Assembly: GCF_022539315.1 (NCBI RefSeq)
Contig: NC_066314.1
Location: forward strand, 46,933,180 to 46,997,179
Length of the DNA: 64,000 nt
Reading direction: 5' to 3'
Source of the DNA: Serinus canaria
Taxonomy: Eukaryota > Chordata > Aves > Passeriformes > Fringillidae
In this document: positions 13,301 to 22,432 of the stretch, one piece after another
Layout of the letters: every line of letters starts with the position of its first letter
Position numbering within the stretch: the first letter of the stretch is position 1
The notes under the pieces: generated by a model
The model's input: the letters and a program-made list of their open reading frames with translations, nothing else
Database searches by the model: none
Told to the model about the DNA's origin: nothing
Position numbers and translations under genes: made by a program

Positions 13301-16300
13301 GCAAGTGGAGAAACAAGCATACAAACCTGAGAGTGGCACAAGCACCTGGCTGAAGGACTCACCTAAATTTTGGCATGAAACCTGTTCTCCTTTCTTTTGC
13401 ACATGGTTCAGGACCAAGAGATGCTAGAGCAAGATTGAGCCAGAAGCCACTGGGTGGGGAGATCTCATCAGTCTTTTGCAAGGACACCTGGGCACAAGGA
13501 GACTGATCGCTTTGTTTGCTACTCGGAGGACACACATCCAGCCAGCAGCCCAAGAGAAGGGAATTGTGAACACTGCTGCAGTTGCTTTGAAGTGTTACAC
13601 ATGTTCTCTCAGCTGTCATACCAGGACTCTTAGCTGAGCTCTCATCATTTTACACTGCAATAGTAGCAGCATCCCCTACTGTCTCTGCCATGGTCAGTCT
13701 GCCCCAGAAATCCTAACAACTAGCAGACTGGTTTTTTGTCATGCAGAATCAAAAACAATGTGAAGCAGATTAAAGGAGAAATAGCTTTCTCTGACTCTTT
13801 ATAGACTTGTTTTATTATTTTGAGTATGGAATGTCAGGCTCACTGAAATTGGTTTTCCTGGATGGTCATTTATGCATGAAATACAGGCACATTAAACTAA
13901 GAAACTGTGGAGTTTGTTCTTTCAAATGGAAATGTGTTATTTTTGAACTGCAGAAGTACAGACAGGATTTCAAACTGACACTGTCACTTCTCTAAGATGA
14001 TACATGGCTCTTCTACCTATAGCACACCCAGACTGAAGAACCTATCTGTCAAAAGGCACCCCATCTATCTAATGACAAATAGAAATTAACATCAAATGCT
14101 GTACTGTATTTCATCAAAGCATGGTACAAACATTAGCCATAGACGCCGTCCCTTTTTCCCTGCCATTCAGAAGCAGAAAGGAAAGGTTGAAGCACTCACT
14201 GCCTTGCTTCATTCTGAGGAAGATGCCTTTCTTCTCCACCTCTGGGGTGCAAAGATCATTCCAGTGGCTGGAGATTTTGTCCCATCTCACTGGTTTTAAC
14301 AAGATACAGTCTCCTGACACGAATGAATGGGAAACCACAACCCTCCCGGCAGTCATCTCCATCTCGTTCCAATCCTAACAAGACAAACAGATTATCTGGT
14401 TTTTTTTTCTAAAATCAACTTTCTGGTTGATGAAAATCTTACTGGTTCTCTCCAGATTCAAGTGATGACTCTCTTCACTGGAAGAGCTGCAAAATGGATT
14501 AGGCAGATTGCCTTCACGGTTTAAAGGAAACTGAAAAATCGCTTTCAGTAAAAGATAAAGTGTGGCTTTTGCCAGCTTATCGTGATGAAAAGCTAAAGAA
14601 GAGTTTCTTCAGGAAAGTACCTGCATTCACCTATTCTCCTTACAGGGCATACAGCAGCCAGAAAAAATCACCCTTATGTCTGAAAGCTGTCTTTAATGTT
14701 CTAGCAGATGATCCATCAGAGCATTCAAAACTAAATTAAAATCCCAAGGAGGAATAGGGGATTTAATTCTAGGATTAAGCTTTGAAGTTGCTCCCAGGAA
14801 ATAAATTATTATTGGATGAGAACCAACACACCAATTATCGAGTTTACTGCTCATGCTACTGAGAGCTGCTGCAAGCACCCTCAGGGATCTGCTTCACCTA
14901 GATGGTCTCATCTTAAACACAATATCCATATAAAGGCAAAAGCTCAACTAGTCACATGCCAAGAAACTTCCCAGCCCCCAGTATTAAAAGGGAAACTGCC
15001 CACTACAGATATACAGAGCAATAAGTTTTCAGTCACTTAAGTTCCCTGGCTTTCACCTTTTAACTTGCTTTCTTGTAGATAATAGTTAATAACATGCCAC
15101 TTCTTTGCTCCGTGTGTTACAGTTGGGTCAAAGTTCTACAGTATTGGTGCTATCAAAAACAAGCACATTTATTTTTCTTACCCAGAAGGCCTACATGCTA
15201 GTGAAGTGGCTAGTAAGCCCTACTCCATTTTAATGGCCTCTAGACAAAACAATGGGACATTTCTAGCTTCTTACTTGCCATTCCACAGATTTCTTAACAC
15301 TACCCAGAATACCTCAACTTCACATATGCAGCTTCAAATCTTTAATGGTTGTTCACTGGAACATTGCTAAAACATGTACCACTTCCTATGAAAATAATAA
15401 GTCAAATAGCTCCAAGACTGATAAAAGTGTCTGGAGCAAAAAAGAGTACAGAGAGACATCAGAGCTGATTTTTCCCTCAAACTAAATGGTACCAGTTAAT
15501 CAGTGCTATTATAAACTCACTTGGAACATTAAATTACTGCAGGTAAAAAAATAAATCCTTCTCTCTTAAAAATACACATGTTACCACTGGGGCCAAATCT
15601 AACAGCAGCAGTGCCCACAAATATTTGGTTTTCTCCTAAAGGATGCAGTCTCTGTTTAAACACCTTATGGCATAAAAATACTGTCAGCAAAGCATCACCA
15701 CTATTTTCCTCCCAAACACATGATTCCTATCTTCCTCCCAAACACATGATTCCTATCTTTCCTCCATAGATTCTTCCCAGTCCTTTACACAGGGAAACAA
15801 TGTACGCAAAGCAAAGACAAAACCCCACCCACCTCCTATGCCCTCCTTCACCTGCAAGCTCTGTCAGAACTTTTGATGCCATTTATTACACACCAGACCA
15901 TATGGAGAGGGTATGTCCAACAAAGGGATTCACTTTAATGTCAGTGTGGCATACCCACGCTGGTTAGTGTCACCGGCTGGGCTCCCTGTCAGCACAGTTC
16001 TGAAAATCCCTTAGTTCATGGCATCCTAACAGCCCCTGCTTTTGTTCAGAAAAGTCTGGGGTTGATAACAGCACCGAGTCTCTCTCCGTTCCTCTCATTT
16101 CTCCTTCAGGTGAAGCAGATGGTATTACAAATAACTCACCAAGAGGGTGCAGGGGAAGAAATGGTAGAGAAGGGAAATATTATTTATACTGTCAAGGATT
16201 CTGAAAAAGGAGCAGCATGACGTTAGAAAAGCAGATCACTTTTCTAACACAGAAATATGGGCCTGAAAGCCTTCCTTGAAACAGAAGTAAGAATGATTTC

Positions 16301-17219
16301 ACCAGCAAGCCAAGAGCCTGTGAGCTGGAAATATTCTCACTGGGTTTAAGTTAGGTGCTCACTACAGCATTTATTGCACATTTGCATTGACTATCTAACT
16401 TAATACAAATGTTTTCTTTAAACACACTTTAAAGTGAAAAATTAGTTCTGTTAGCATGCAGCTGTGGTCCCCCAGGATAGCTCTTTGCCCAGGGGCAAAC
16501 AGAAGAGAGATGTTAAAGAGCTTAAACGTAGCTCTGAAAATCTGTCCATGGTCAGTGGAGAGCCAGCAGCATTAGGGTCACCTGCTTACTCTTTTATTTA
16601 GTAGTCTCATAAATTCAAAAGATGGAAAAGCATGTGCTAAGCCTGAATATGCACAGACCTGGGAGAGAATATCTACCTACAGCAACTGAGGTTATCCTGC
16701 TGCTCCATCACCACCACACCTTCCTGATAAAATAAGACCTACCCTTGGCAAATTACTTTATGCAAATGGAGATAGATTTCTTTTGCTTGAGCTGTTTCCA
16801 AGTGAGCCAGCTGACTCAATAATTCAGCCCTCTGGCTGGAAGAAACATTAAGATTTCTGTCAGATTACTCTATATTCTAAAGAAAACTGCCACCTTCTTT
16901 TCTCCTTTACTTAGACATCTAGGAAGAGCCAATAAGCAAAAGATCTCTAGTACACTTCAGCTGCATCTTTTAATTCACCATCAAATTGAAACGGAGGCAT
17001 TTGTCTCAACAGCTTTGAAGCCCAGCACCCCATTTTTGCTGTCCTGTTAGGTCTGACCCAAACTCAAAGCTCAGCATTTTAATGGCATGCACTACCCACA
17101 AAATGTCTCACGCTCTGATGTTTTTCTCTTTGTTTGTTTATTTTTTTCCATACATCAGCTGTAAACCTGACCCCAAGACCAGGCCTTACTCAAATATAAG
17201 TTCTCTTTTACCTTCACAG
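10320..17219. other. Long AT-rich non-coding stretch
   Basis: No gene or named repeat is recognisable. It contains poly-T near 12421, a perfect 2 x 26-bp tandem duplication at 15706-15757, and many short frames without domains. It could be intron or intergenic DNA. Confidence 0.45.
15706..15757. repeat. Perfect tandem duplication, 2 x 26 bp
   Basis: The 26-bp unit beginning 'ttcctcccaaacac' occurs twice head to tail without mismatch (15706-15731 and 15732-15757). Identity suggests a recent event or a length-polymorphic site. Confidence 0.85.
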
Positions 17220-17281
17220 TGATTATGAGCTCAGAGCCAGAGTTATCCTCAGCTGACCAGCCTCCATTCTCCAGCAAGTCC
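17220..17281 (+). other. Candidate internal exon, 62 nt
   Basis: A pyrimidine-rich tract ending in CAG (17217-17219) is followed by 62 nt and then a consensus donor GTAAGTATG starting at 17282. One phase is open across the whole segment (first complete codon at 17222) and includes an ATG at 17225, giving a Ser/Pro-rich peptide of about 20 residues. I recognise no protein family. A non-coding RNA exon or a chance pairing of splice-like signals is equally possible. No partner exon is identified elsewhere in the window. Confidence 0.3.
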
Positions 17282-18284
17282 GTAAGTATGTCCTCTACCT
17301 GCCATGTTCCTTCCAGGATGCAAGCGCTGACTCTTTCTGTGCCCTGGCAGTGGGAAAATGTAAAATATGGACCCTTGCTGAGAATGAGCTAGGCCTTTTC
17401 CTCACTCCTTATTAAGCACTGAATTCAGAAAAGCACAGGATGTTCTGTCCCTCTTCCCTCGTCATCTTGAGAAAATGTCCACCTAGAGCCTTGGCCACAC
17501 CCTGGCAACTTTCCCAGCCCAAGGACGGAGGCTGGGCATTACAGCAAGGCAACATTTATTGGAAGGACAGCTTAAAGCAGCTCACAGTGAAAATCTTGGC
17601 TTCCTCTGGCCCTTGTAGATAGGTTTGCCTGAGTGGAGGGAAACCTGTGACTGTATTCTGTGGGTTTACAACAAGGCCATTTGTCATTTGTTGTGCCCTT
17701 TAAGCACAAGTACATTAAACTCCTGTGGAGTTATGGCTTGTTCCCCTGGCAAAAATGCAGCTGGACATCTCTGCTCCAGCCCATATGTCAGTCAAGAGTC
17801 AGAACCCTGGGCTTGATGTGCTACCAGGCTTTCTCATGCTGACAAAGAGGGAACCTGCAGGCTGTTGTGCCCTTGTTGGTCATGTCCTTATCCTAGGCCA
17901 AGGACAGCCATGTGTTTTCATGCTGAAGGAATTGTACAGTTTTTGTCATAAACTGACTGGTGTCTCCTGCATGACTCAACTTTCTTAGGCCCCCATCTTT
18001 TGCCTAACAGGTTTTTTGTTGTAGCCCAGCCTCTGCAGAGAACACAGTCTCAGTGTCACAGACAACAAAGCGACAGCCCACAACTTACTGAAGTAAAAGC
18101 ACAGGGAAAAGGGGTATCACAAATGCCACTTTTCCCAGATATTTTCATCTTCAAAAACATTAGAGAGGGTGTGTGACTCAGTTATATTGTTCCTTGTGGC
18201 AGCACAGGAGATGCAGAGAGAAGAGAGATGCTGGGAGGGGGTAATGAAAAGATCAGTATTTGGCAAAACTATGACTTTGTGTCA
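17282..18284. other. Non-coding unique DNA
   Basis: I see no gene or repeat in this stretch beyond the candidate exon at its left edge. Confidence 0.4.
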
Positions 18285-18508
18285 GTGGTCATTTAGGTGT
18301 CACATCAGGAAATGGTTTCTCACCCAGAGGGTGATTGGGCACTGGAACAGGCTCCTGAGGGAAGTGGTCACAGCACCAAGGCTGACAGAGTTCAAGAAGC
18401 ATTTGGCCAATACTCTCAGCAGATGGTGTGACTTTTGGGGTGTCCTGTGCAGGGCCAGGAGTTGGACTTGATGGTGGTTCCTGTGGGTGCCTTCCAGCTC
18501 AGGAGTCA
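18285..18508 (+). repeat. CR1 LINE 3' fragment, sense
   Basis: The sequence follows the CR1 3' untranslated pattern in sense order: 'ggtttctcacccagaggg', 'actggaacaggctcctgagg', then 'gggccaggagttggacttga' and 'ccttccagctcagga'. It closely resembles the reverse complement of the copy at 52322-52616, so both belong to one CR1 subfamily. The element is 5'-truncated, as is usual for CR1. Confidence 0.85.
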
Positions 18509-20263
18509 CCCAATACTGGTGATGTGGCTGGGCTGAGCAAAGGGAGGTTGGACTTCAGTAAATGCAGTGTGGATGAAATGGCTCCTCGTTGGTCTCACTG
18601 TCTTGTGGGGTTCAGAACAGGGTACAGAAATGTCAGCAAAGCCTGGGATGCTGCTACAGGTGACTGAATGAACATGCACCTTATGACAATTGAACAGGAC
18701 CTGAAGGCATAGTGCAATGTCCGTGATGGCCAGAAACAGCTAGAAAGAGATGCAAGAATTAGGATAAACTGCATCATTTGGAATGCAGGTTGGTGGCTAT
18801 GTGCTAGAAAAGTTACTGTCCACAGGCAGAAAAAAGCCTCACCTGGCCATGACGACAAAGAGAACTTCAGACTATGTAGGCATCCAACACACACCCAACA
18901 TTGCCTGCATTAATGCCCATAGAGAAGGGCAAAATCCTATTCAACCATTCAGTACTCCCTATGTTATAATGCCATAGTACTCCTTTTTCTTCATTAGGTG
19001 AGCTGTCACCTCAGGCTGACAATTTGCAGAGCCATGGGCCCAGCAACTGGAGAATTTGTTTGACTAAAACTGTTAGTACTCCCTTTGGGACACTACAAGG
19101 TGTGCAGTGACATGGGGCACATCAAGATGGGATAAAAAACGAGCACCGTGACAGTGCTTCCCCCTTCTGTGACAGACTGAGTGATGAACTGAGGCTGCTG
19201 CCCATCAACAGAAGCTGACAGCTGTCCCTCTGCACACTTGGCCTTAAAGGCTGCATGCTGGCAGTCTTGGATGTATGCAAATTCACGGCACAGCGACTCA
19301 AAAGATCTTCACATACATACAAGCACCAGTACCTGCTGCTGCTGGCCTTAGCAGATGCAGAGAACATCATGAACCCATAGAGTGTTGGTCCATGTCTCCC
19401 AGAACTGATGGTCTGCAGCACAGAAGCAGGAATCAGGGTCAGTCTCTTGCAGCTGGGAAAAAATAAATCTAAATAGTGCCTGAAAAAAACAAGGGGGGCA
19501 GAATTGCTTTTTCTCTCTGCCCGGATATACTGGGTTCCAGAGTTGAGAATAGACAAGATTCTGGAAAAGGCCTTGGTACCAGACCAGGTCCCCACCAGAA
19601 GAAAAGGATCCCACATCAGAGGATCCCTGACAAAAAACATGCAATAGGATAAGATGATTGGGGCTGGGTGCAGGCATCCAGATAACATAAAGTTAACAGC
19701 TGAGTTCAACCTCTTCCCTGTTCCTCAGGCAATTCCCACGGTCTCCCTCAGCCTTTATCCCCCAAAAATGCAAACTGAGAAATTTTCCTTTCTGAGAATA
19801 CTAAAAAAAGACTAGGGGACCATAACAGCTGCAGAGAAGTCTGACTTCAACTGTCACTATTCCAAACATGTAAATCTTCAAGGAAGAAGTGAGGAGGACT
19901 GTGCAAGTGGCTGCAGGAATCCCCATCTGAAATGGCCATACTTGGTAGAGGGCACCAGACACAAGTGGACGATGATTCTGGTCACCTGATGCTGGAGGCA
20001 GGCTGGTATGGAGCAGATCTCCACCACACAGGACAGCACTGTTTCAAACCCCAGTGCTGTGAAAGGACAGCTTACCTAAGAAGCACTGGTGCTTTTGAGC
20101 ATGGTGCTGACATGGAGCAGAGTTAGGTATCTCCTGACTGGTAAGGAAATGAGTAGGGAAACTGGTTATGATCATCTACTTCTACAGTAATCCAGGAAAC
20201 AAGTCCTTGGCTGTAAATAAACCAGCTCACAAAAAATAAATAGAGTTGTATGGTTTGAATACA
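18509..20263. other. Non-coding DNA between CR1 and the composite retroelement
   Basis: No gene is recognised. A 195-codon minus-strand frame at 19122-19709 is described separately. The right edge, up to about 20263, is the host flank of the 7SL/ERV composite. Confidence 0.4.
19122..19709 (-). other. Unassigned 195-codon open frame
   Basis: This is the longest frame outside the retroelement and CpG domain on this side of the window. The predicted product is Ser/Leu-rich with several Cys. It shows no signal peptide, repeat or domain that I recognise. No splice sites or upstream CpG promoter support it. On the opposite strand the same DNA gives broken frames, so it may be a decayed mobile element or a chance opening. 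I make no functional claim. Confidence 0.15.
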
Positions 20264-20543
20264 GCTGTAATCCCAGCTGCTGGGGAGGCTGAGCCCGATG
20301 GATCGCTTGAGCCCAGGAGTTTTGGGCTGCCGTGCGCTGAGCCAAGCAGGCATCCAAGCCAAGGCCACCATCAATATGGTGACCCACAGGGAGCTGGGGG
20401 ACACCAGGTTGACTAAGGAGGGGTGAACCGGCCCAGGTTGGAGATGGAGCAGGTCAAAGCTCCCATGGCGGTCAGTGGTGGGACCACACCTGTGAATAGC
20501 CACGCCAGCATAGCCTGGGCAACACAGAGACACGCGGGCTCCC
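20264..20543 (+). pseudogene. 7SL (signal recognition particle) RNA pseudogene fused to ERV
   Basis: About 280 nt follow vertebrate 7SL RNA in order. They begin at 'ctgtaatcccagctgctggg', then 'ggatcgcttgagcccagga', 'catcaatatggtgacc', 'ctaaggaggggtgaaccgg', 'gagcaggtcaaagctccc', 'cctgtgaatagccac' and 'cctgggcaacacagaga'. Only about the first 20 nt of 7SL, including the usual internal A-box region, are missing. In functional RNA, helix 8 of the S domain binds SRP54. Here its apical loop reads GGAG where vertebrate 7SL has GGAA, and the stretch before 'catcaatatgg' is diverged, so this is a pseudogene. There is no 3' A-tail. The 7SL 3' end runs within a few bases into the R region of the retroviral LTR, in the same orientation. 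Confidence 0.9.
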
Positions 20544-20546
20544 CTT

Positions 20547-20697
20547 GGGGGGCTGTGCCTGTTAAATAAACAGGTTCTTTCCACTTCTCTCCGAGGAATC
20601 CTTCCCAAACCGGTTGGGGGGAGGGGCCGTGTGGGTTTGCTTTCCAGAGGGGCTCCCTTTTGGAGGTTTTCTCCCAGATTTGCCATAAACCAGGACG
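20547..20697 (+). repeat. 5' LTR remnant (R-U5 only) of ERV-L-like provirus
   Basis: This segment matches the last ~130 bp of the 3' LTR (about 27775-27906), with about eight substitutions and a ~22-nt indel near 20607-20640. The match starts at the G-run before 'gctgtgcctg' and includes AATAAA at 20565-20570. The whole U3 expected upstream is absent and replaced by 7SL-derived sequence. The LTR ends at 'ccaggacg' where the 3' copy has 'ccaggaca', so the terminal CA is mutated. The primer binding site follows 5 nt later. Confidence 0.85.
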
Positions 20698-20702
20698 AAA
20701 TT

Positions 20703-20720
20703 TGGTGCCCAACACGTGGG
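20703..20720 (+). other. Retroviral primer binding site, Lys-type variant
   Basis: TGGTGCCCAACACGTGGG lies 5 nt after the end of U5, where the tRNA primer anneals. The closest known pattern is the tRNA-Lys1,2-type site (TGGCGCCCAACGTGGGGC), from which it differs by one substitution and an extra AC. The choice of tRNA is inference. Confidence 0.7.
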
Positions 20721-20803
20721 GCTCGAGAGAGAGTGGAAAAAACCCTTTTTTGAGTGCATTTTGGTTACCATTACTCTGTGTTCGTATAAAGCAGTTAATA
20801 GCC

Positions 20804-21547
20804 ATGCTTTTTGGATTCATAATGTCTTTTGGGGTGAAGGCTTGCATGCATTTCTGGTCCCTAGGGTTTTTTGAGATCTTAATACCTCTATGGACCCTAG
20901 GTTTATTTTCTTTTACAGAAGTAGCTCTTGTATTGTCCCTAATACATAGTTTTTACAGCAGAGGGGCAGTGACCAGAATAGCTAACCTGCTGGGCTTGGT
21001 GGTAATGATTTGTAAGAAGTTTATAAACATGCTAGGGTCTACTCCAGGTATGAATGGTTTGTGGCTATGGTTATGCATCCAGTTTGTTAGAGGAGAAGCA
21101 GGGGGTGAGGCTTTTCAGCCTTTGCTTTCCTTCCTCTCCTCTGAATCTGTTACATCACTGTTGGAGAATGTTCAGTTTCCCCTGAATGTTAAAGAGACCA
21201 TCTTTCTGGTACTCAATCTGGTAAGCTTCCTCTATACAGTCTGCTGCTTCTCTAGAATCAGGGCTGAGATTTCTAGATGGGCTGATGAGACCCCTGACCC
21301 AGGAGTAGACCCAGGTGTGAAAAATCCTAAGTGGTGTGGGAAATGGGAGGATATGGGCCAAATCCTGAAGGAATTCTCGGACCCTATGGTCTGGGACTTT
21401 CCCCATGAACAAATTCAGAACCCAGCTGAGGTGGGGAAATATCTGAAAGAGAAGTACAAGGATGACCCTAAGGAGAAAAAGATCATTGCAGTGAGCTGGG
21501 CCCCGGCATATCCTTATCGCACACTGCTAGATACTGTCAGGCACTAG
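20804..21547 (+). CDS. Hydrophobic leader/gag N-terminal ORF of ERV-L-like provirus
   Basis: This 247-codon frame starts about 85 bp after the primer binding site. The frame is open further upstream into U5, but the first Met after the binding site is at 20804. The N-terminal half holds several hydrophobic segments able to span a membrane (roughly residues 15-45, 50-70, 80-92 and 125-147). The C-terminal third is charged and Lys/Asp/Glu-rich. This is unusual, because Gag proteins normally lack transmembrane segments. It could be a distinct leader protein, an N-terminal Gag extension, or a remnant of another reading frame. It stops with TAG at 21545-21547 and the following coding signal changes frame. 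I do not recognise a family. Confidence 0.55.
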   Translation: MLFGFIMSFGVKACMHFWSLGFFEILIPLWTLGLFSFTEVALVLSLIHSFYSRGAVTRIANLLGLVVMICKKFINMLGSTPGMNGLWLWLCIQFVRGEAGGEAFQPLLSFLSSESVTSLLENVQFPLNVKETIFLVLNLVSFLYTVCCFSRIRAEISRWADETPDPGVDPGVKNPKWCGKWEDMGQILKEFSDPMVWDFPHEQIQNPAEVGKYLKEKYKDDPKEKKIIAVSWAPAYPYRTLLDTVRH

Positions 21548-21585
21548 AAGTGGAAAATGCAAGGACAAGACTAATCAACCAGTGC

Positions 21586-21587
<2 letters not shown>

Positions 21588-21626
<39 letters not shown>
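21588..21626 (+). repeat. (GAT)13 microsatellite inside the gag region
   Basis: Thirteen uninterrupted GAT units lie between the leader ORF and the gag-like ORF. Read in one frame they encode poly-Asp. A shorter GAT run encodes Asp near the end of the downstream ORF (23297-23317). Repeat slippage here may account for a frame change. Confidence 0.95.
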
Positions 21627-21627
<1 letters not shown>

Positions 21628-21733
21628 ATGCAGGAGAAGGACCCTCAATGCCTCCTGACATAAAATCAGGAGTCAAAGCAGCAGGTGCAAGATCAGAAGC
21701 CAATGATTGAGTCCTTTTCCCTGAAGGACCTTC

Positions 21734-22432
21734 GTGGCTGTTCCAGATTACAAGGCAAGATGTATTCTATTACCATCTGTATGGCAGTTGTCTGGTGTCA
21801 AGTGGGCAATTCCCCTTATCTCTCTCCCTGAGTGATCATAATCACTCCTCGCTTGGCAGGGGACACCTGCTGATAACAGGCCATTGAATGTCACTGCATG
21901 GCTGATAAGAACTATAACATCCCATTGTGAGATGCTTGGCCCAGAGGGAGGAGCCAATCATTGCTACTCAGATATAATCTGGAGGTTCTGACACACCAGC
22001 AGAGCTTTCTCCACTGGATTTCCCAGAGGAACAACAACTGCTTCTACTTCCATGGATCTGCAGAGAAAGAATACACCTTTTTCTACAGGACCCCCCTGCT
22101 CCAACAGAACCACACCTGACACCTCAGGAGGACTGCAGCCACTTTTCAAACTGGACTGCTACCAACACCCTGACCAACAGGGTGTCAGGCTGAGTTCTGA
22201 CTCTGTCAGTGTTGATCTAGTGTATTGCATTGTTTTATTTTATCCTTTTATGGTTTTTTCCCTTCCCTATTAAAGAACTGTTATTTCCTGCTCCCATATT
22301 TTCTTGCCTGAGAGCCCCTTAATTTAAAATTTATGGCAGTTCAGAGGGGTGGGGAGGGTTTGCATTCTCCATTTCAGGGAAGGCTCCTGCCTTCTTTAGC
22401 AGGCACCTGTCTTTCCAAACCAAGACAGTGGC
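21734..22432 (+). mobile_element. Solo LTR (ERV-L type) inserted in gag, with 5-bp TSD
   Basis: The LTR spans 21739-22427 (689 bp), starting TGTTCCAG and ending CCAAGACA. It is flanked by a perfect 5-bp duplication GTGGC (21734-21738 and 22428-22432). A CCAAT motif and 'gatataatc' lie near 21955-21980, and an ATTAAA poly(A) signal lies near 22271, which favours + orientation. Its 3' end, 'aaaccaagaca', resembles the 'aaaccaggaca' end of the host provirus LTR, as expected for related ERV-L families. A second copy occurs at 39168-39908. No internal region remains, so it formed by LTR-LTR recombination. It splits the gag frame: the codons on either side of the duplication are in register once the insert is discounted. 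Confidence 0.85.

Noticed and set aside
20123..20847. Long minus-strand frames (up to 187 codons) across the 7SL and R-U5 region
   Set aside because: They read antisense through an RNA pseudogene and LTR sequence. No protein family is visible, so they are shadows.
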